Source of the DNA: Cognatiyoonia sediminum
Lineage (GTDB): Bacteria > Pseudomonadota > Alphaproteobacteria > Rhodobacterales > Rhodobacteraceae
Assembly (NCBI RefSeq): GCF_900129845.1
Contig: NZ_FQXB01000008.1
Coordinates: 45,330 to 109,329 of the forward strand
Reading direction: 5' to 3'
DNA: 64,000 nucleotides
Below the pieces are notes generated by a model, which searched no databases, had not been told where the DNA came from, and saw only the letters and a list, made by a program, of their open reading frames with translations. The first letter of the stretch is position 1. Each line of letters opens with the position of its first letter. Positions 37,999 through 47,546 of this stretch are shown here, piece after piece. Both the position numbers and the translations under genes were made by a program.

Positions 37999-38840
37999 TA
38001 GCCCTGCACCACCTTTTGGCTTTGCTTACCGAAACCTTCGATACCTACCTCAACAGTGTCACCGGCTTTTAGGTAAACCTGCGGATCATGCCCCATACCG
38101 ACACCGGGCGGTGTGCCCGTCGTGATCACATCACCGGGGTGGAGCGACATAAATTGGCTGAGGTAAGATACCAGATAGCGTACGCCATAAACCATCGTCG
38201 CGGTTGAGCCATCCTGATACCTATGTCCGTTCACCTCACACCACATGGCGAGGTTTTGAGGATCAGGAACCTCGTCCGCCGTTACAAGGTAAGGCCCAAG
38301 TGGCCCAAAGGTGTCGCAGCTTTTACCCTTAGTCCATTGGCCTGACCGTTTCTGCTGAAAATCGCGTTCGCTGACGTCATTCATAATCGTGTAGCCAGCG
38401 ACATATTCGAGCGCGTCGTCTTCGTTCACATTTTTTGCATGACGGCCGATGACGATGGCAAGTTCGACTTCCCAATCTGTCGCAACCGAACCAACAGGAA
38501 GCTCAAGATCATCATTTGGACCGCAAATGGCGCTAGTGGCTTTTGCGAAAATTATCGGCTCTGGCGGCACATCCATCCCGCTTTCGGCGGCGTGGTCCGA
38601 GTAATTCAGACCAATGCAGATGATTTTTCCAACATCGCCAATACAAGGCCCAATCCGAACGTTGTCAGACACGATTGGCAAAGCGTCCAAGTCTTTCTGC
38701 GATATACTCGCACGAGATAATGTAGACAGCGTCTCTCCGGAGATGTCAGCAAACAAAGAAGATAGGTCGCGAATTTGACCACAACTGTCCAAAACACCGG
38801 GTTTTTCCTGCCCAGAGTTTCCAAACCGCAAAAGTTTCAT
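37998..38840 (-). CDS. FAH-family hydrolase, 2,4-diketo-3-deoxy-L-fuconate hydrolase-like
   Basis: 280 residues; GGGGGAG lies seven to nine bases before the ATG. The fumarylacetoacetate hydrolase fold is clear from ICIGLNYSDHAAESG, PIIFAKATSA, the metal-binding DWEVELAIVIG, and NDVSERDFQ with DTFGPLGPYLV, ending in ITTGTPPGVGMG. Relatives include ureidoglycolate-lyase-labelled proteins and 2,4-diketo-3-deoxy-L-fuconate hydrolase, which yields pyruvate and lactate. Paired with the SDR behind it, the latter reading is preferred: terminal steps of a deoxy-sugar-acid pathway such as L-fucose. The upstream enzymes of that pathway are not in the window. Confidence 0.85.
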   Translation of the reverse strand: MKLLRFGNSGQEKPGVLDSCGQIRDLSSLFADISGETLSTLSRASISQKDLDALPIVSDNVRIGPCIGDVGKIICIGLNYSDHAAESGMDVPPEPIIFAKATSAICGPNDDLELPVGSVATDWEVELAIVIGRHAKNVNEDDALEYVAGYTIMNDVSERDFQQKRSGQWTKGKSCDTFGPLGPYLVTADEVPDPQNLAMWCEVNGHRYQDGSTATMVYGVRYLVSYLSQFMSLHPGDVITTGTPPGVGMGHDPQVYLKAGDTVEVGIEGFGKQSQKVVQG

Positions 38841-39287
38841 CTGTCTCCCCCTTTGTAGTTTCCGTTGGACCCTACATCAGGCAGCCTCGGCGGCAAGTCA
38901 TGTTTCATTGGGCATACCCTGGAGTCATGGCCTATAAAATGGGTGAGAGACAGGTATCGGCTGTGCGCCCAAGCCGCCTTTCAGAGTGGCCTACGAAAAT
39001 CGTTATTAAAGACGAGAAGCAATCCTTTGCTGCAAGATCCTTTTGAGATTGTCACTTAACCAAAGCCGTCATTTAACTTTCAACATTCTAGCGCTGAGCG
39101 GTGATCCAATTACGACATTCGCTTTCGCGGTCTTTTTAGACACAAACGCTCTTATCCTGGCAAAAAACCAAAAATTAAATTGGAGATTTTTAATTCATAG
39201 AAATCTAGTCGGACGACTGATGCACAAACATTGGTAGCCTGCTTAAACGGAAGCTTGGCTAAGAAGCTTCCATAGCTCTAGCACTAT
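38841..39287. other. Non-coding stretch between the FAH gene and the Liv transporter operon
   Basis: 447 bp without a convincing gene; AT-rich in its right half (39100-39200). It holds the promoter of the FAH-SDR pair (leftward) and, at its right end, the terminator-like hairpin of the transporter operon. Confidence 0.4.
39249..39271 (-). terminator. Hairpin 17 bp after the livF stop
   Basis: Perfect 8-bp inverted repeat GGAAGCTT / AAGCTTCC with a 7-base loop. Read on the minus strand it is followed by GTTTAAG, a short T stretch only, so it is a moderate candidate terminator for the five-gene transporter operon. Confidence 0.5.
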
Positions 39288-39974
39288 CTAAACGCCAATA
39301 TACCTTTGTGTTATTTCGGTTGTTAGGCTTGGCATCGCACCACTCCATACCGTCTTTCCGCGTGTTAGAATCGCAGCATAGTCAGACACAGCAGCCATTT
39401 CCTTTAAGTTCTTGTCGATCAGGATGATTGCCATCCCAGTTTCCGATTTAATTCGCTTTATTGCAGCCCAAATTTCTTGCCTTACGATTGGTGCTAAGCC
39501 TTCGGTCGCCTCATCAAGGATCAAGAGTTTTGGGTTCGTCATCAATGCACGACCAACAGCCAACATCTGCTGCTCACCTCCAGAAAGAAAAGCAGCACCT
39601 TGATTGCGCCGTTCCGCCAACCGCGGAAAAAGCTCTCCAACCGTTTTGAGATCCCAAGGTCCCGTCCTTGCCGCAGCGATCAAATTTTCTTTAACCGTTA
39701 AGTTATAAAAGCATCTGCGCCCTTCAGGAACCAAACCGATCCCAAGCCGAGCGACCCGATGACTAGGAAGCTTATGAAGAGTGTTGCCATTGAAATGCAG
39801 CCCACCATTGGAGCTGATCATCCTACAGATCGCTTTGACGGTGGTCGTTTTACCCATGCCGTTGCGACCCATGAGCGACATCACCTCACCAGCCCCTAGT
39901 TCCAGATCAACACCAAAGAGCGCAGGAACTGGACCATAAGACGCAGTCAGACTTTCCAAGCTCAGAAGACTCAC
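39288..39974 (-). CDS. livF: LivF-type ABC transporter ATPase
   Basis: 228 residues. GTG start at 39974 overlapping the LivG stop (GTGA). Walker A GRNGMGKTT, Q-loop region, signature LSGGEQQM, Walker B LLILDEATEG and the LAPIVRQEI segment mark the LivF member of the hydrophobic-amino-acid transporter family. The usual switch His is read as IILIDKNLKE, that is, the typical VEQN/H position is altered to DKN. It powers import together with LivG. Last gene of the operon. Confidence 0.9.
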   Translation of the reverse strand: MSLLSLESLTASYGPVPALFGVDLELGAGEVMSLMGRNGMGKTTTVKAICRMISSNGGLHFNGNTLHKLPSHRVARLGIGLVPEGRRCFYNLTVKENLIAAARTGPWDLKTVGELFPRLAERRNQGAAFLSGGEQQMLAVGRALMTNPKLLILDEATEGLAPIVRQEIWAAIKRIKSETGMAIILIDKNLKEMAAVSDYAAILTRGKTVWSGAMPSLTTEITQRYIGV

Positions 39975-40729
39975 GTCTCTTCTCCTAGGTAGGCTTCTCT
40001 GACTTTTTTTGAGGCCTTAATCTCATCGACGGAACCAGACGCAATGATACGTCCGTATACCAAAACCGAAATTCGATCCGCCAATGCAAAAACAGCATCC
40101 ATATCGTGTTCTACCAAAAGGATTGGTGCTTCATGTCGAAGTTCGGACAAAAAGTCTGTCATTGAGTGGGATCCTTCTGCGCCAAGGCCAGCCATCGGCT
40201 CATCCATCACGAATGCCTTTGGAGTAAGAGCCAGAGCAACGGCAACCTCCAATTGTCGCCGCTGACCATGACTAAGATTCGCAGTCACTTGATCACAGAC
40301 CTCAGCCAGACCTACACGTTCTAACGCAGCCATAGAACTTTCAATCAAATCACGTGCTTTCAGAGCGGGCGACCAAAACCGCCACGGTTTTGCAGATCGA
40401 CCGACCACTCCGAGGAGCACATTCTCAAGAACCGTATCTTCCATCGCCAAAGCAGAGATTTGAAAAGTTCGGCCAAGTCCAGCTTGCGCGCGTTCGGCTG
40501 TCGAGAAGTTGGTGACATCGGAGTCCCCCAAATGAACGCTGCCAGCATCAGGCTTGATCCCACCGCAAATCTGGCCGATCAGCGTTGACTTCCCCGCGCC
40601 GTTTGGGCCGATGATCGCATGAATTTCACCTGGCTTCAGATCGATGGAGACATCATCAGTCGCAACAAGCGCATTGAAGGTCTTACACAAATTGCGAGTC
40701 GCTAAAACTGGCTCAGACATGCGGCCCAT
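39971..40729 (-). CDS. livG: LivG-type ABC transporter ATPase
   Basis: 252 residues. The ATG at 40729 has GGAAAAG just upstream; a second ATG nine bases on is possible. Walker A GPNGAGKST, signature LSHGQRRQLE, Walker B AFVMDEPMAGLG and switch His in LLVEHDMD are all intact, and the segment GLGRTFQIS is typical of LivG. It overlaps LivM by 17 bp and LivF by 4 bp, so subunits are translationally coupled. Confidence 0.9.
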   Translation of the reverse strand: MGRMSEPVLATRNLCKTFNALVATDDVSIDLKPGEIHAIIGPNGAGKSTLIGQICGGIKPDAGSVHLGDSDVTNFSTAERAQAGLGRTFQISALAMEDTVLENVLLGVVGRSAKPWRFWSPALKARDLIESSMAALERVGLAEVCDQVTANLSHGQRRQLEVAVALALTPKAFVMDEPMAGLGAEGSHSMTDFLSELRHEAPILLVEHDMDAVFALADRISVLVYGRIIASGSVDEIKASKKVREAYLGEET

Positions 40730-41696
40730 CTTTTCCGGTCAAGATGCCGATAATGCCACCTCGAGCGAAGAGAACAATCAAAAGCAGAATCAAGCCAAGC
40801 CAAATATGCCAAAAGTCTGTAAATTCTCCCAGGAAGTGTTCCAAAGTCACAAATAACGCCGACCCAATCACCGGACCTGCCAACCGCCCCACCCCACCAA
40901 TGATAATCAAGACGATAAGTTCGCCCGAAAGTTGCCACGAGAACATGGTTGGGCTGACAAAACGATTGAGATCAGCAAACAATGCTCCTGCTAATCCCGT
41001 AATCGCGCCAGAAATCACAAAAGCCAAAAGCTTCAATCGCATTGGGTTCAACCCAACGGTTTCAGCCCGCACTGGGGTTTGACGCGCTGAATTAAGCACA
41101 AGCCCGAATATCGAAGCCCGTAAGCGCGATTGGACGAACAGCGCAACACAAAGGGCGGTGAAACATAGGCCAAAGAACTGGATCGGTACAAGTGTATTGA
41201 CCCCCGGAAATACATTGCGAACATAAATCGATAGCCCGTCCTCTCCGCCATAAGCGCTCCACGAAATCGAAAAGAAAAAGAACATCTGACCGAAGGCCAA
41301 CGTGATCATGATGAAGTAGACACCCGTCGTACGGAGCGACAAGAGGCCGATGATCAGTGCCGCGAAGGCGGAGACCAGAACAGCCGTCAACCAAATGATC
41401 GGCATTGACTTAGTACCGTTAATGGTCAATGGACCGAGTTCTACTGGAATATAGTTTTGAGCGTGAAAGGCCAGAATGCCCATGGCATATCCGCCGAGCC
41501 CGAAGAATACCGCGTGGCCAAGACTGACTAGCCCACCAATGCCCAACGCAATGTTAAGACCAACGGCGGCCAGCGCCAAGACCGCAGCCCGCGTCGCAAG
41601 CGTGATCGTGTAGGGCTCTTCGATAATCAGTGCGCAGATTGGGATTAAGAGGAACCCAAATAGGACAATCGCGTTGATGTAACCTTCCCGGATCAT
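40713..41696 (-). CDS. livM: LivM-type ABC transporter permease
   Basis: 327 residues from the ATG at 41696, which overlaps the LivH stop (ATGA). About ten hydrophobic helices, with the family segment ALAAVGLNIALGIGGLVSLGHAVFFG in two pieces near residues 40-65 and the cytoplasmic loop RLKLLAFVISGAITGLAGAL before the last helices. An upstream in-frame start at 41729 would extend into LivH and is less likely. Inner-membrane half of the translocation channel. Confidence 0.88.
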   Translation of the reverse strand: MIREGYINAIVLFGFLLIPICALIIEEPYTITLATRAAVLALAAVGLNIALGIGGLVSLGHAVFFGLGGYAMGILAFHAQNYIPVELGPLTINGTKSMPIIWLTAVLVSAFAALIIGLLSLRTTGVYFIMITLAFGQMFFFFSISWSAYGGEDGLSIYVRNVFPGVNTLVPIQFFGLCFTALCVALFVQSRLRASIFGLVLNSARQTPVRAETVGLNPMRLKLLAFVISGAITGLAGALFADLNRFVSPTMFSWQLSGELIVLIIIGGVGRLAGPVIGSALFVTLEHFLGEFTDFWHIWLGLILLLIVLFARGGIIGILTGKDGPHV

Positions 41697-42613
41697 GGCC
41701 GCGCCCCAAAAAGCCCCGTGGGACGCCAAATCAGCACGACGCTCATCAAGATATAGACTGCCATCGAAGCAAGCGCAGATCCGGTTTGCGTTGCTGCACC
41801 ACTTTCCATGAAGAGCTTCAAAAACTCAGGCAGGAAAATGCCGCCCAGTGTATCCGTCAATCCAACCAATATGGCCCCAATTAACGCTCCTTTAATGGAA
41901 CCGATACCGCCTATTACAATGACTACAAAGGCAAGGATTAGAACCGGTTCCCCCATACCAACCTGAACAGATTGAATGGCACCCACCAGTGCACCTGCCA
42001 AACCGGCAAGTGCAGCACCCAAAGCAAATACGAGGGTATAGAGTTTTGAAATATCAACGCCAAGAGCAGCAATCATTTCCCGATCGTTTTCGCCAGCTCG
42101 GATCTGAATACCAATCCGTGTCCGCGCAGTAAGCCACCAAAGGCCGAGAGCAACCAGAAGTCCAACGCCGATAAGAGTCAGACGGTAAAGCGGATATTCG
42201 ATCCCGCCTGGCAAGGTAACGGGGCCGGAGAGATAGCTCGGCACATCAAGGAAAAGCGGGAAGGAACCAAAGACCCAACGCGTCCCCTCCGAAAAGATGA
42301 GAATCAATGCAAAGGTAGCAAGCACCTGGTCCAGATGAGCTGCTCGGTATAGTCTCCGGATGACCACAATTTCCACGATGGCACCGGCAAAGGCAGCAAC
42401 GGTAAAAGCAGCTACTAGGGCCAATAGAAAAGATCCGGTCGCGCCGGCTACCGATGCCGCAGCAAAAGCACCAACCATGTAAAGCGATCCATGCGCGAGA
42501 TTGATCAAACCCATAACCCCAAAAATCAGGGTGAGACCCGCAGCCATCAAGAACAGCATAATGCCGAATTGAAGACCGTTCAGGATCTGCTCGATGACCA
42601 GGATTGCTGACAT
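41693..42613 (-). CDS. livH: LivH-type ABC transporter permease
   Basis: 306 residues, eight or so membrane helices. The family start LNGLQFGIMLFLMAAGLTL, GLINLAHGSLYMVGAF and the late GGIGSIKGALIGAILVGL are present. It follows the binding-protein gene after an 84-bp gap that holds a strong hairpin, so its mRNA is probably less abundant than that of the binding protein. Partner of LivM. Confidence 0.88.
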   Translation of the reverse strand: MSAILVIEQILNGLQFGIMLFLMAAGLTLIFGVMGLINLAHGSLYMVGAFAAASVAGATGSFLLALVAAFTVAAFAGAIVEIVVIRRLYRAAHLDQVLATFALILIFSEGTRWVFGSFPLFLDVPSYLSGPVTLPGGIEYPLYRLTLIGVGLLVALGLWWLTARTRIGIQIRAGENDREMIAALGVDISKLYTLVFALGAALAGLAGALVGAIQSVQVGMGEPVLILAFVVIVIGGIGSIKGALIGAILVGLTDTLGGIFLPEFLKLFMESGAATQTGSALASMAVYILMSVVLIWRPTGLFGARP

Positions 42614-42666
42614 AATGGAAACTTCGGCTCAGCCAAGATCTGAGCCCTTTTCTACGGCAAAGGGGC

Positions 42667-42691
42667 GGCCCCAAGGTAGTGCCTTGGGGCC
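42667..42691 (-). terminator. Strong intercistronic hairpin between binding-protein and permease genes
   Basis: Perfect 10-bp inverted repeat GGCCCCAAGG / CCTTGGGGCC around a 5-base loop (TAGTG), seven bases after the binding-protein stop (leftward). No T run follows, so it is more likely an attenuator or an RNA-stabilising 3' end for the binding-protein mRNA than a full stop for transcription. Confidence 0.65.
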
Positions 42692-42697
42692 AAATGC

Positions 42698-43828
42698 TTA
42701 CATTTTACAGTCACCCGCATATGCATCCGCATGATTTTCGAGAGCAGTTCCAAGGATCTTGTTGGTGAAGATTTCGCCTTCCTGAACAACTTCCCGAGCA
42801 TAGATGGTTTGAACCGGGTGATGGTTCGGCCCAAACATAAAATCACCTCGTGTGCTGTCAAAATTAGCTGCTCGAAGTGCTTCACGAAACGTATCGGCGT
42901 CATCTGGGTTTGCAATATTTAGGGCGGACAAGATTAGGTTCGCAGTGTCAAATCCCTGACTTGCATAGAGCGATGGCAAACGACCGTACTCTGTTTGGAA
43001 GCTCTCAACAAACGCGGCATTGGTTGCGTTTTCGATATCCTTGCTCCATTGCGATGTGTTGACAACACCAAGTGCTGCCGCACCCACGGCCTGCAAAATG
43101 CCTTGATCAAAACTGAACGCAGGACCAACAACCGGCAAATCGACCCCGCTGTCAGAATATTGCTTCAGGAAAGAAATTCCCATCCCGCCGGGCAGGAAGA
43201 AGAATACACTGTCAGCGCCAGAAGCGCGGATCTGAGCAATCTCAGCTGCGTAGTCCGTTTGACCAAGCTCTGTATAAAGCTCCCCTGCCAGTTCTCCTTC
43301 AAAAAAGCGTTTGTAGCCTGTAAGCGCGTCCTTACCCGCAGGATAATTCGGAGCGAGGATGAAACTGTTGCTGTAACCTGCACCATTGGCATAGGCACCA
43401 GCGGCCTCGTGCAGATTGTCATTCTGCCAAGCAACATTGAAGTAATTCTCATGACATCCGGCCCCGGCTAACGCCGACGGGCCGGCATTAGGTGACAGAT
43501 AGAATACGTCTTGATTCACCGCCGAAGGCACTACCGCCATTGCAAGGTTTGACCATATAATACCGGTCATTATGTCGACCTTCTCAGATTGGATCATCTT
43601 GTCCGAAAGCTGGACTGCGATGTCTGGCTTGCGTTGATCATCCTCGATCACAACCTCGATGTCGTCCCGACCGGATTGCGCAATTGCCAGCATGAATCCG
43701 TCGCGGACATCAATGCCAAGCCCAGCACCACCGCCAGATAATGTTGTAATCATGCCGATCTTTGTGTCAGCTGCGGCACCTGCCGCTGTGAGCGCCAAAG
43801 CGGTCGTTATCCCAAACAAATTCTTCAT
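42698..43828 (-). CDS. Periplasmic substrate-binding protein of Liv-type ABC transporter
   Basis: 376 residues with a signal peptide (1-20, ITTALALTAAGAAAD). Type I periplasmic-binding fold (Peripla_BP_6): KIGMITTLSGGGAGLGIDVR at the start, SEKVDIMTGIIWSNLAMAV, the FNVAWQNDN and SFILAPNYPAGKDA segments. First gene of the operon SBP-livHMGF, divergent from the urease operon with 469 bp between. It is not a clear UrtA urea-binding protein (shorter and different at the N-terminus), so the substrate is left open: an amino acid, amide or aromatic acid are all possible. Confidence 0.88.
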   Translation of the reverse strand: MKNLFGITTALALTAAGAAADTKIGMITTLSGGGAGLGIDVRDGFMLAIAQSGRDDIEVVIEDDQRKPDIAVQLSDKMIQSEKVDIMTGIIWSNLAMAVVPSAVNQDVFYLSPNAGPSALAGAGCHENYFNVAWQNDNLHEAAGAYANGAGYSNSFILAPNYPAGKDALTGYKRFFEGELAGELYTELGQTDYAAEIAQIRASGADSVFFFLPGGMGISFLKQYSDSGVDLPVVGPAFSFDQGILQAVGAAALGVVNTSQWSKDIENATNAAFVESFQTEYGRLPSLYASQGFDTANLILSALNIANPDDADTFREALRAANFDSTRGDFMFGPNHHPVQTIYAREVVQEGEIFTNKILGTALENHADAYAGDCKM

Positions 43829-44297
43829 GATTTTGATCTTTCTCCCCTTGCCAATTCTAAGCTCACTGGTTCAGGAGCCATGGCGTTTTACTATCTTTTT
43901 GCCATGTTACTTTTCGGGAGATTTTTAAAGAACACAAGCCTTTCAAATAGCCTTTGAGCAAGTGGGGTGAACGAACGAGCTTGGCAGGAAACTACTTCGA
44001 GCAAAATATGTTCACGTGCTTGCTTTAGAAACTTTGGTAAATATTGCGGCGCATAGCCGCGCGTTACGACAGATGCGCCCACACACTCCGATCCACTATA
44101 TATCTCGCAGTCAAAATCATCTTCTGATAATGAATCCTGACCCTAACGGATACCAGCCTCATCGAACTACTGATTAAAAAAGTGCTTAAAAAATAAGCAT
44201 AATTAGATTTGCCGCTTGCCAGATAAGCATTAGCTTTTTGTTCATTGAGATAGGGCTTAAATTTCTATCCTTTTAAAAAAAGACAGAGGGAGATTTA
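43829..44297. promoter_or_regulatory. Divergent control region of the Liv transporter and urease operons
   Basis: 469 bp with no gene, AT-rich near ureD. It contains the dyad at 44183-44199 described separately. Behind the binding-protein gene start a GGGGAG Shine-Dalgarno is visible on the minus strand. No NtrC-type TGCAC-N7-GTGCA box and no sigma-54 GG/GC pair were found by eye. Confidence 0.45.
44183..44230. promoter_or_regulatory. Candidate operator: TGCTTA-N5-TAAGCA plus a third half-site
   Basis: Perfect dyad TGCTTA (44183-44188), AAAAA, TAAGCA (44194-44199), and a further TAAGCA at 44224-44229, exactly 30 bp (about three helical turns) from the second arm, within a repeated ATAAGCAT. 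It ends about 70 bp before the ureD start. The bound regulator is unknown. Confidence 0.4.
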
Positions 44298-45164
44298 GTG
44301 GTAAATCGAAATTTGAGTGCGAAAATGTTAACCCGTGGTGCCACTAAAAGACGAAACGTTGAACTAGAACAGATTATCCCGCGGTCCGAAGGGCGAGGAG
44401 CTTTGTCTTCGAAGCTATACAAGGGCCGAAGCGTTATCGACGATTTCAGGTGCAGTGGCGCGTTGCGCGTGCTGTTTCCGAGAACTGATCAGGACTTGTC
44501 CGCGATCCTGATCAACACATCCGGCGGCCTGACCAGCGGCGATATTTTCGAATTTGAAGCAACGGCGCAAAAAGGCTCAAACCTAACTCTTTCTACCCAA
44601 GCGGCGGAACGCGGCTATCGCGCCCTGACAGGTTCAGCGGTCACGCAAACAACGCTGTCAGTCGAAGATGGTGCGCGGCTCAATTGGCTCCCCCAAGAAC
44701 TGATATTGTTTGACGGCTGTGACATCGAACGTTCACTCACCGCCAACATGCAGGGCGATGCGCAGTTTCTATTCGTCGAACCGATGGTCTTTGGCCGTAC
44801 GGCCATGAAGGAAACAGTCAATCGAGGCCGATTTCTCGATCAGGTCACAATCTACAGAGATCAGATACTTCTCTATTTTGATCGTGTTCGACTAGAAGAC
44901 GACCTTAAAAATACCCTTTCACAACGCGCCATCGCGCAAGGCTGCCTTGCAATGGTGAATCTCATTTATATTGGCCCCGACGCCGAAGCACATCTCGATA
45001 CTGTGCGTAGCCATCTACCAATAACAGGTGGGGCGACTATGATTGAAGACGACGTGATGGTAGGCCGTGTGCTCGCATCCGATGGGTTCGAGCTCCGCCA
45101 AGCGCTTTTGCCGATCCTTGATCTCCTCAGCCAAAACACACTCCCAAAAACTTGGAGGCTTTGA
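44298..45164 (+). CDS. ureD: Urease accessory protein UreD
   Basis: 288 residues with a GTG start at 44298 and GAGGGAG upstream. UreD features: [11 protein letters not shown], the [12 protein letters not shown] segment, [13 protein letters not shown] and [32 protein letters not shown]. UreD scaffolds the UreFG complex on apo-urease during nickel and carbon-dioxide insertion in the cytoplasm. It leads the order ureD-A-B-C-E-F-G common in alphaproteobacteria; five bases after its stop the UreA start follows. Confidence 0.95.
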   Translation: MVNRNLSAKMLTRGATKRRNVELEQIIPRSEGRGALSSKLYKGRSVIDDFRCSGALRVLFPRTDQDLSAILINTSGGLTSGDIFEFEATAQKGSNLTLSTQAAERGYRALTGSAVTQTTLSVEDGARLNWLPQELILFDGCDIERSLTANMQGDAQFLFVEPMVFGRTAMKETVNRGRFLDQVTIYRDQILLYFDRVRLEDDLKNTLSQRAIAQGCLAMVNLIYIGPDAEAHLDTVRSHLPITGGATMIEDDVMVGRVLASDGFELRQALLPILDLLSQNTLPKTWRL

Positions 45165-45168
45165 ACAC

Positions 45169-45471
45169 ATGCAGCTGACACCCAGAGAAAAAGACAAACT
45201 GTTGGTCGCGATGGCTGCAGAAGTTGCGCGCAAACGGCTGGCGCGGGGGGTCAAATTGAACCACCCCGAAGCGATTGCTTTGATCACAGATGCAGTGATC
45301 GAAGGCGCACGCGATGGCCGCTCTGTCGCTGACATGATGCAGGCTGGGGCGCAGGTTATCACCCGCGACCAATGCATGAATGGCGTGTCTGATATGATTC
45401 ACGAAGTGCAGGTCGAAGCCACCTTTCCCGACGGCACCAAGCTTGTCACCGTTCACAACCCAATCCGCTGA
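45169..45471 (+). CDS. ureA: Urease gamma subunit UreA
   Basis: 100 residues, exact family length. Start at the ATG 45169 because GGAGG lies at 45154-45158 and the protein begins [12 protein letters not shown], the conserved UreA N-terminus; a longer frame to 45067 runs through ureD. Later [20 protein letters not shown] and [20 protein letters not shown] complete the family pattern. Small structural subunit of the UreABC trimer. Confidence 0.97.
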   Translation: MQLTPREKDKLLVAMAAEVARKRLARGVKLNHPEAIALITDAVIEGARDGRSVADMMQAGAQVITRDQCMNGVSDMIHEVQVEATFPDGTKLVTVHNPIR

Positions 45472-45479
45472 GGGCCACC

Positions 45480-45785
45480 ATGATACCAGGAGAGCTTTTC
45501 CCCGCCGACGGCACCCTAACCCTAAACCCCGATGTGGAGGTGACCGTTTTGATGGTCGCCAACACTGGCGACCGCCCCATTCAGGTGGGCAGTCATTATC
45601 ACTTTGCCGAATCCAATCCTGCCTTGGAGTTTGATCGAGAGGCAGCGTATGGAATGCGATTGGACATCGCAGCTGGAACAGCTGTTCGGTTCGAGCCGGG
45701 GCAACGCCGCGAAGTGAACCTAATTCCGATCTCCGGCGCACAGCGGATATTTGGGTTTAATCAAAAAGTCATGGGGGATCTCTAA
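45480..45785 (+). CDS. ureB: Urease beta subunit UreB
   Basis: 101 residues, normal length. Starts MIPGELFP, then [34 protein letters not shown] and [16 protein letters not shown], all conserved in UreB. GAGGG precedes the ATG. Structural subunit that packs against UreC; its stop is directly followed by the UreC ATG. Confidence 0.97.
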   Translation: MIPGELFPADGTLTLNPDVEVTVLMVANTGDRPIQVGSHYHFAESNPALEFDREAAYGMRLDIAAGTAVRFEPGQRREVNLIPISGAQRIFGFNQKVMGDL

Positions 45786-47546
45786 ATGCCCGCAACCATC
45801 TCCCGCTCTGATTATGCAGCCATGTATGGTCCCACCGTTGGGGACAAGCTCCGCCTGGCCGACACAGATTTGCTTATCGAGGTCGAACGAGACCTCATCG
45901 CCGAACGTTCTGCACAAGCCGCGACCGAAGTTTCTGTTGCGAACACGCTGCAGTACGGTGAAGAAGTTAAATTTGGCGGCGGGAAAGTCATCCGCGATGG
46001 CATGGGGCAAAGCCAAATAACCCACACTGCAGGTGCCGTCGATACCGTCATCACCAATGCGCTAATTGTTGATCATACAGGGATCTATAAGGCAGACATC
46101 GGCCTAAAAGACGGGCGCATCCTCAAGATTGGGAAGGCCGGAAACCCTGACACGCAACCGGGGGTTGACATCATCGTTGGCCCTGGGACAGAGGCCATTG
46201 CGGGTGAAGGCCGTATTGTCACCGCGGGTGGGTTCGATAGCCACATCCACTACATCTGTCCGCAGCAGATCGAAGATGCACTACATTCCGGACTGACAAC
46301 CATGTTGGGCGGCGGCACCGGTCCCGCGCATGGCACACTCGCTACCACCTGCACCCCCGGCCCTTGGCACATAGGCCAGATGCTCCAATCGGCAGACGCC
46401 TTCCCGATGAACCTCGCATTCGCAGGCAAGGGCAATGCGTCGCTTCCTGCAGCATTGGAAGAACAGGTAAACGCGGGCGCCTGCGCTCTAAAACTTCACG
46501 AGGATTGGGGCACGACGCCCGCCGCCATCGACTGCTGTCTCTCTGTCGCTGATGCGATGGATGTGCAGGTGATGATCCATACGGATACCCTGAACGAAAG
46601 TGGCTTTGTGGAAAACACCGTCGCCGCGATGAAGGGCCGGACGATCCACGCCTTCCACACCGAAGGCGCAGGCGGTGGGCACGCACCGGACATCATCAAG
46701 ATCTGTGGTGAGGATCATGTCCTGCCATCCTCCACCAACCCAACTCGGCCCTTCACCGTGAACACCGTAGAGGAACACCTGGACATGCTGATGGTCTGTC
46801 ACCACCTCGACAAATCCATCCCCGAAGACGTGGCCTTCGCTGAAAGCCGGATCCGCCGCGAAACCATCGCTGCCGAAGATATCCTGCACGACATGGGCGC
46901 TTTTTCGATTATCGCATCCGACAGTCAGGCCATGGGCCGCGTTGGCGAAGTGATCATCCGCACATGGCAGACCGCGGATAAGATGAAGAAACAGCGCGGG
47001 CGTCTGGCGGACGAAGCAGGCGACAATGACAACCTGCGCGTGCGCCGCTATGTGGCAAAATACACGATCAACCCTGCCATCGCCCACGGCATAAGCACTG
47101 AGATTGGCAGCATCGAGGAAGGCAAACGCGCCGACCTCGTTCTATGGTCGCCTGCTTTCTTTGGTGTAAAGCCGGAAATGGTGCTGATCGGGGGTTCCAT
47201 CGTCTGTGCGCAAATGGGCGACCCGAACGCCTCGATCCCAACGCCGCAGCCGGTCTATTCCCGCCCAATGTTTGGTGCCTATGGTCGAGCGGTCGAAAAC
47301 TCCGCCGTGGTTTTCGTGTCCGAGGCGGCCTATGCAAATGGCATTGGCGATAGGCTTGGCTTGGCCAAGTCCACCTTGCCCGTGAAGAACACACGCAACA
47401 TCGGCAAGAAAGACCTCAAACTCAATGACGCCACGCCAGAGGTTGAGGTGAACCCAGAAACCTACGAGGTCCGTGCCGACGGCGAACTCCTCACCTGCCA
47501 ACCAGCGACGGAATTGCCAATGGCGCAGCGGTATTTCCTGTTCTGA
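45786..47546 (+). CDS. ureC: Urease alpha (catalytic) subunit UreC with an N-terminal insertion
   Basis: 586 residues against about 567-570 for the family. Active-site elements are complete: nickel ligands HIHYICPQQ, the carbamylated Lys in [32 protein letters not shown], the mobile-flap Cys and His in LMVCHHLD and the Asp ligand in [12 protein letters not shown]. The extra length comes from about 17 residues at positions 38-56, between LLIEVERDL and [13 protein letters not shown], a place where most ureases have two residues. Hydrolyses urea to ammonia and carbamate. The TGA overlaps the UreE start (TGATG). Confidence 0.97.
   Translation: MPATISRSDYAAMYGPTVGDKLRLADTDLLIEVERDLIAERSAQAATEVSVANTLQYGEEVKFGGGKVIRDGMGQSQITHTAGAVDTVITNALIVDHTGIYKADIGLKDGRILKIGKAGNPDTQPGVDIIVGPGTEAIAGEGRIVTAGGFDSHIHYICPQQIEDALHSGLTTMLGGGTGPAHGTLATTCTPGPWHIGQMLQSADAFPMNLAFAGKGNASLPAALEEQVNAGACALKLHEDWGTTPAAIDCCLSVADAMDVQVMIHTDTLNESGFVENTVAAMKGRTIHAFHTEGAGGGHAPDIIKICGEDHVLPSSTNPTRPFTVNTVEEHLDMLMVCHHLDKSIPEDVAFAESRIRRETIAAEDILHDMGAFSIIASDSQAMGRVGEVIIRTWQTADKMKKQRGRLADEAGDNDNLRVRRYVAKYTINPAIAHGISTEIGSIEEGKRADLVLWSPAFFGVKPEMVLIGGSIVCAQMGDPNASIPTPQPVYSRPMFGAYGRAVENSAVVFVSEAAYANGIGDRLGLAKSTLPVKNTRNIGKKDLKLNDATPEVEVNPETYEVRADGELLTCQPATELPMAQRYFLF

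Noticed and set aside
42698..43828. Calling the Liv-type binding protein UrtA (urea) because of the urease operon
   Set aside because: Length and N-terminal sequence differ from UrtA; position alone is not enough.
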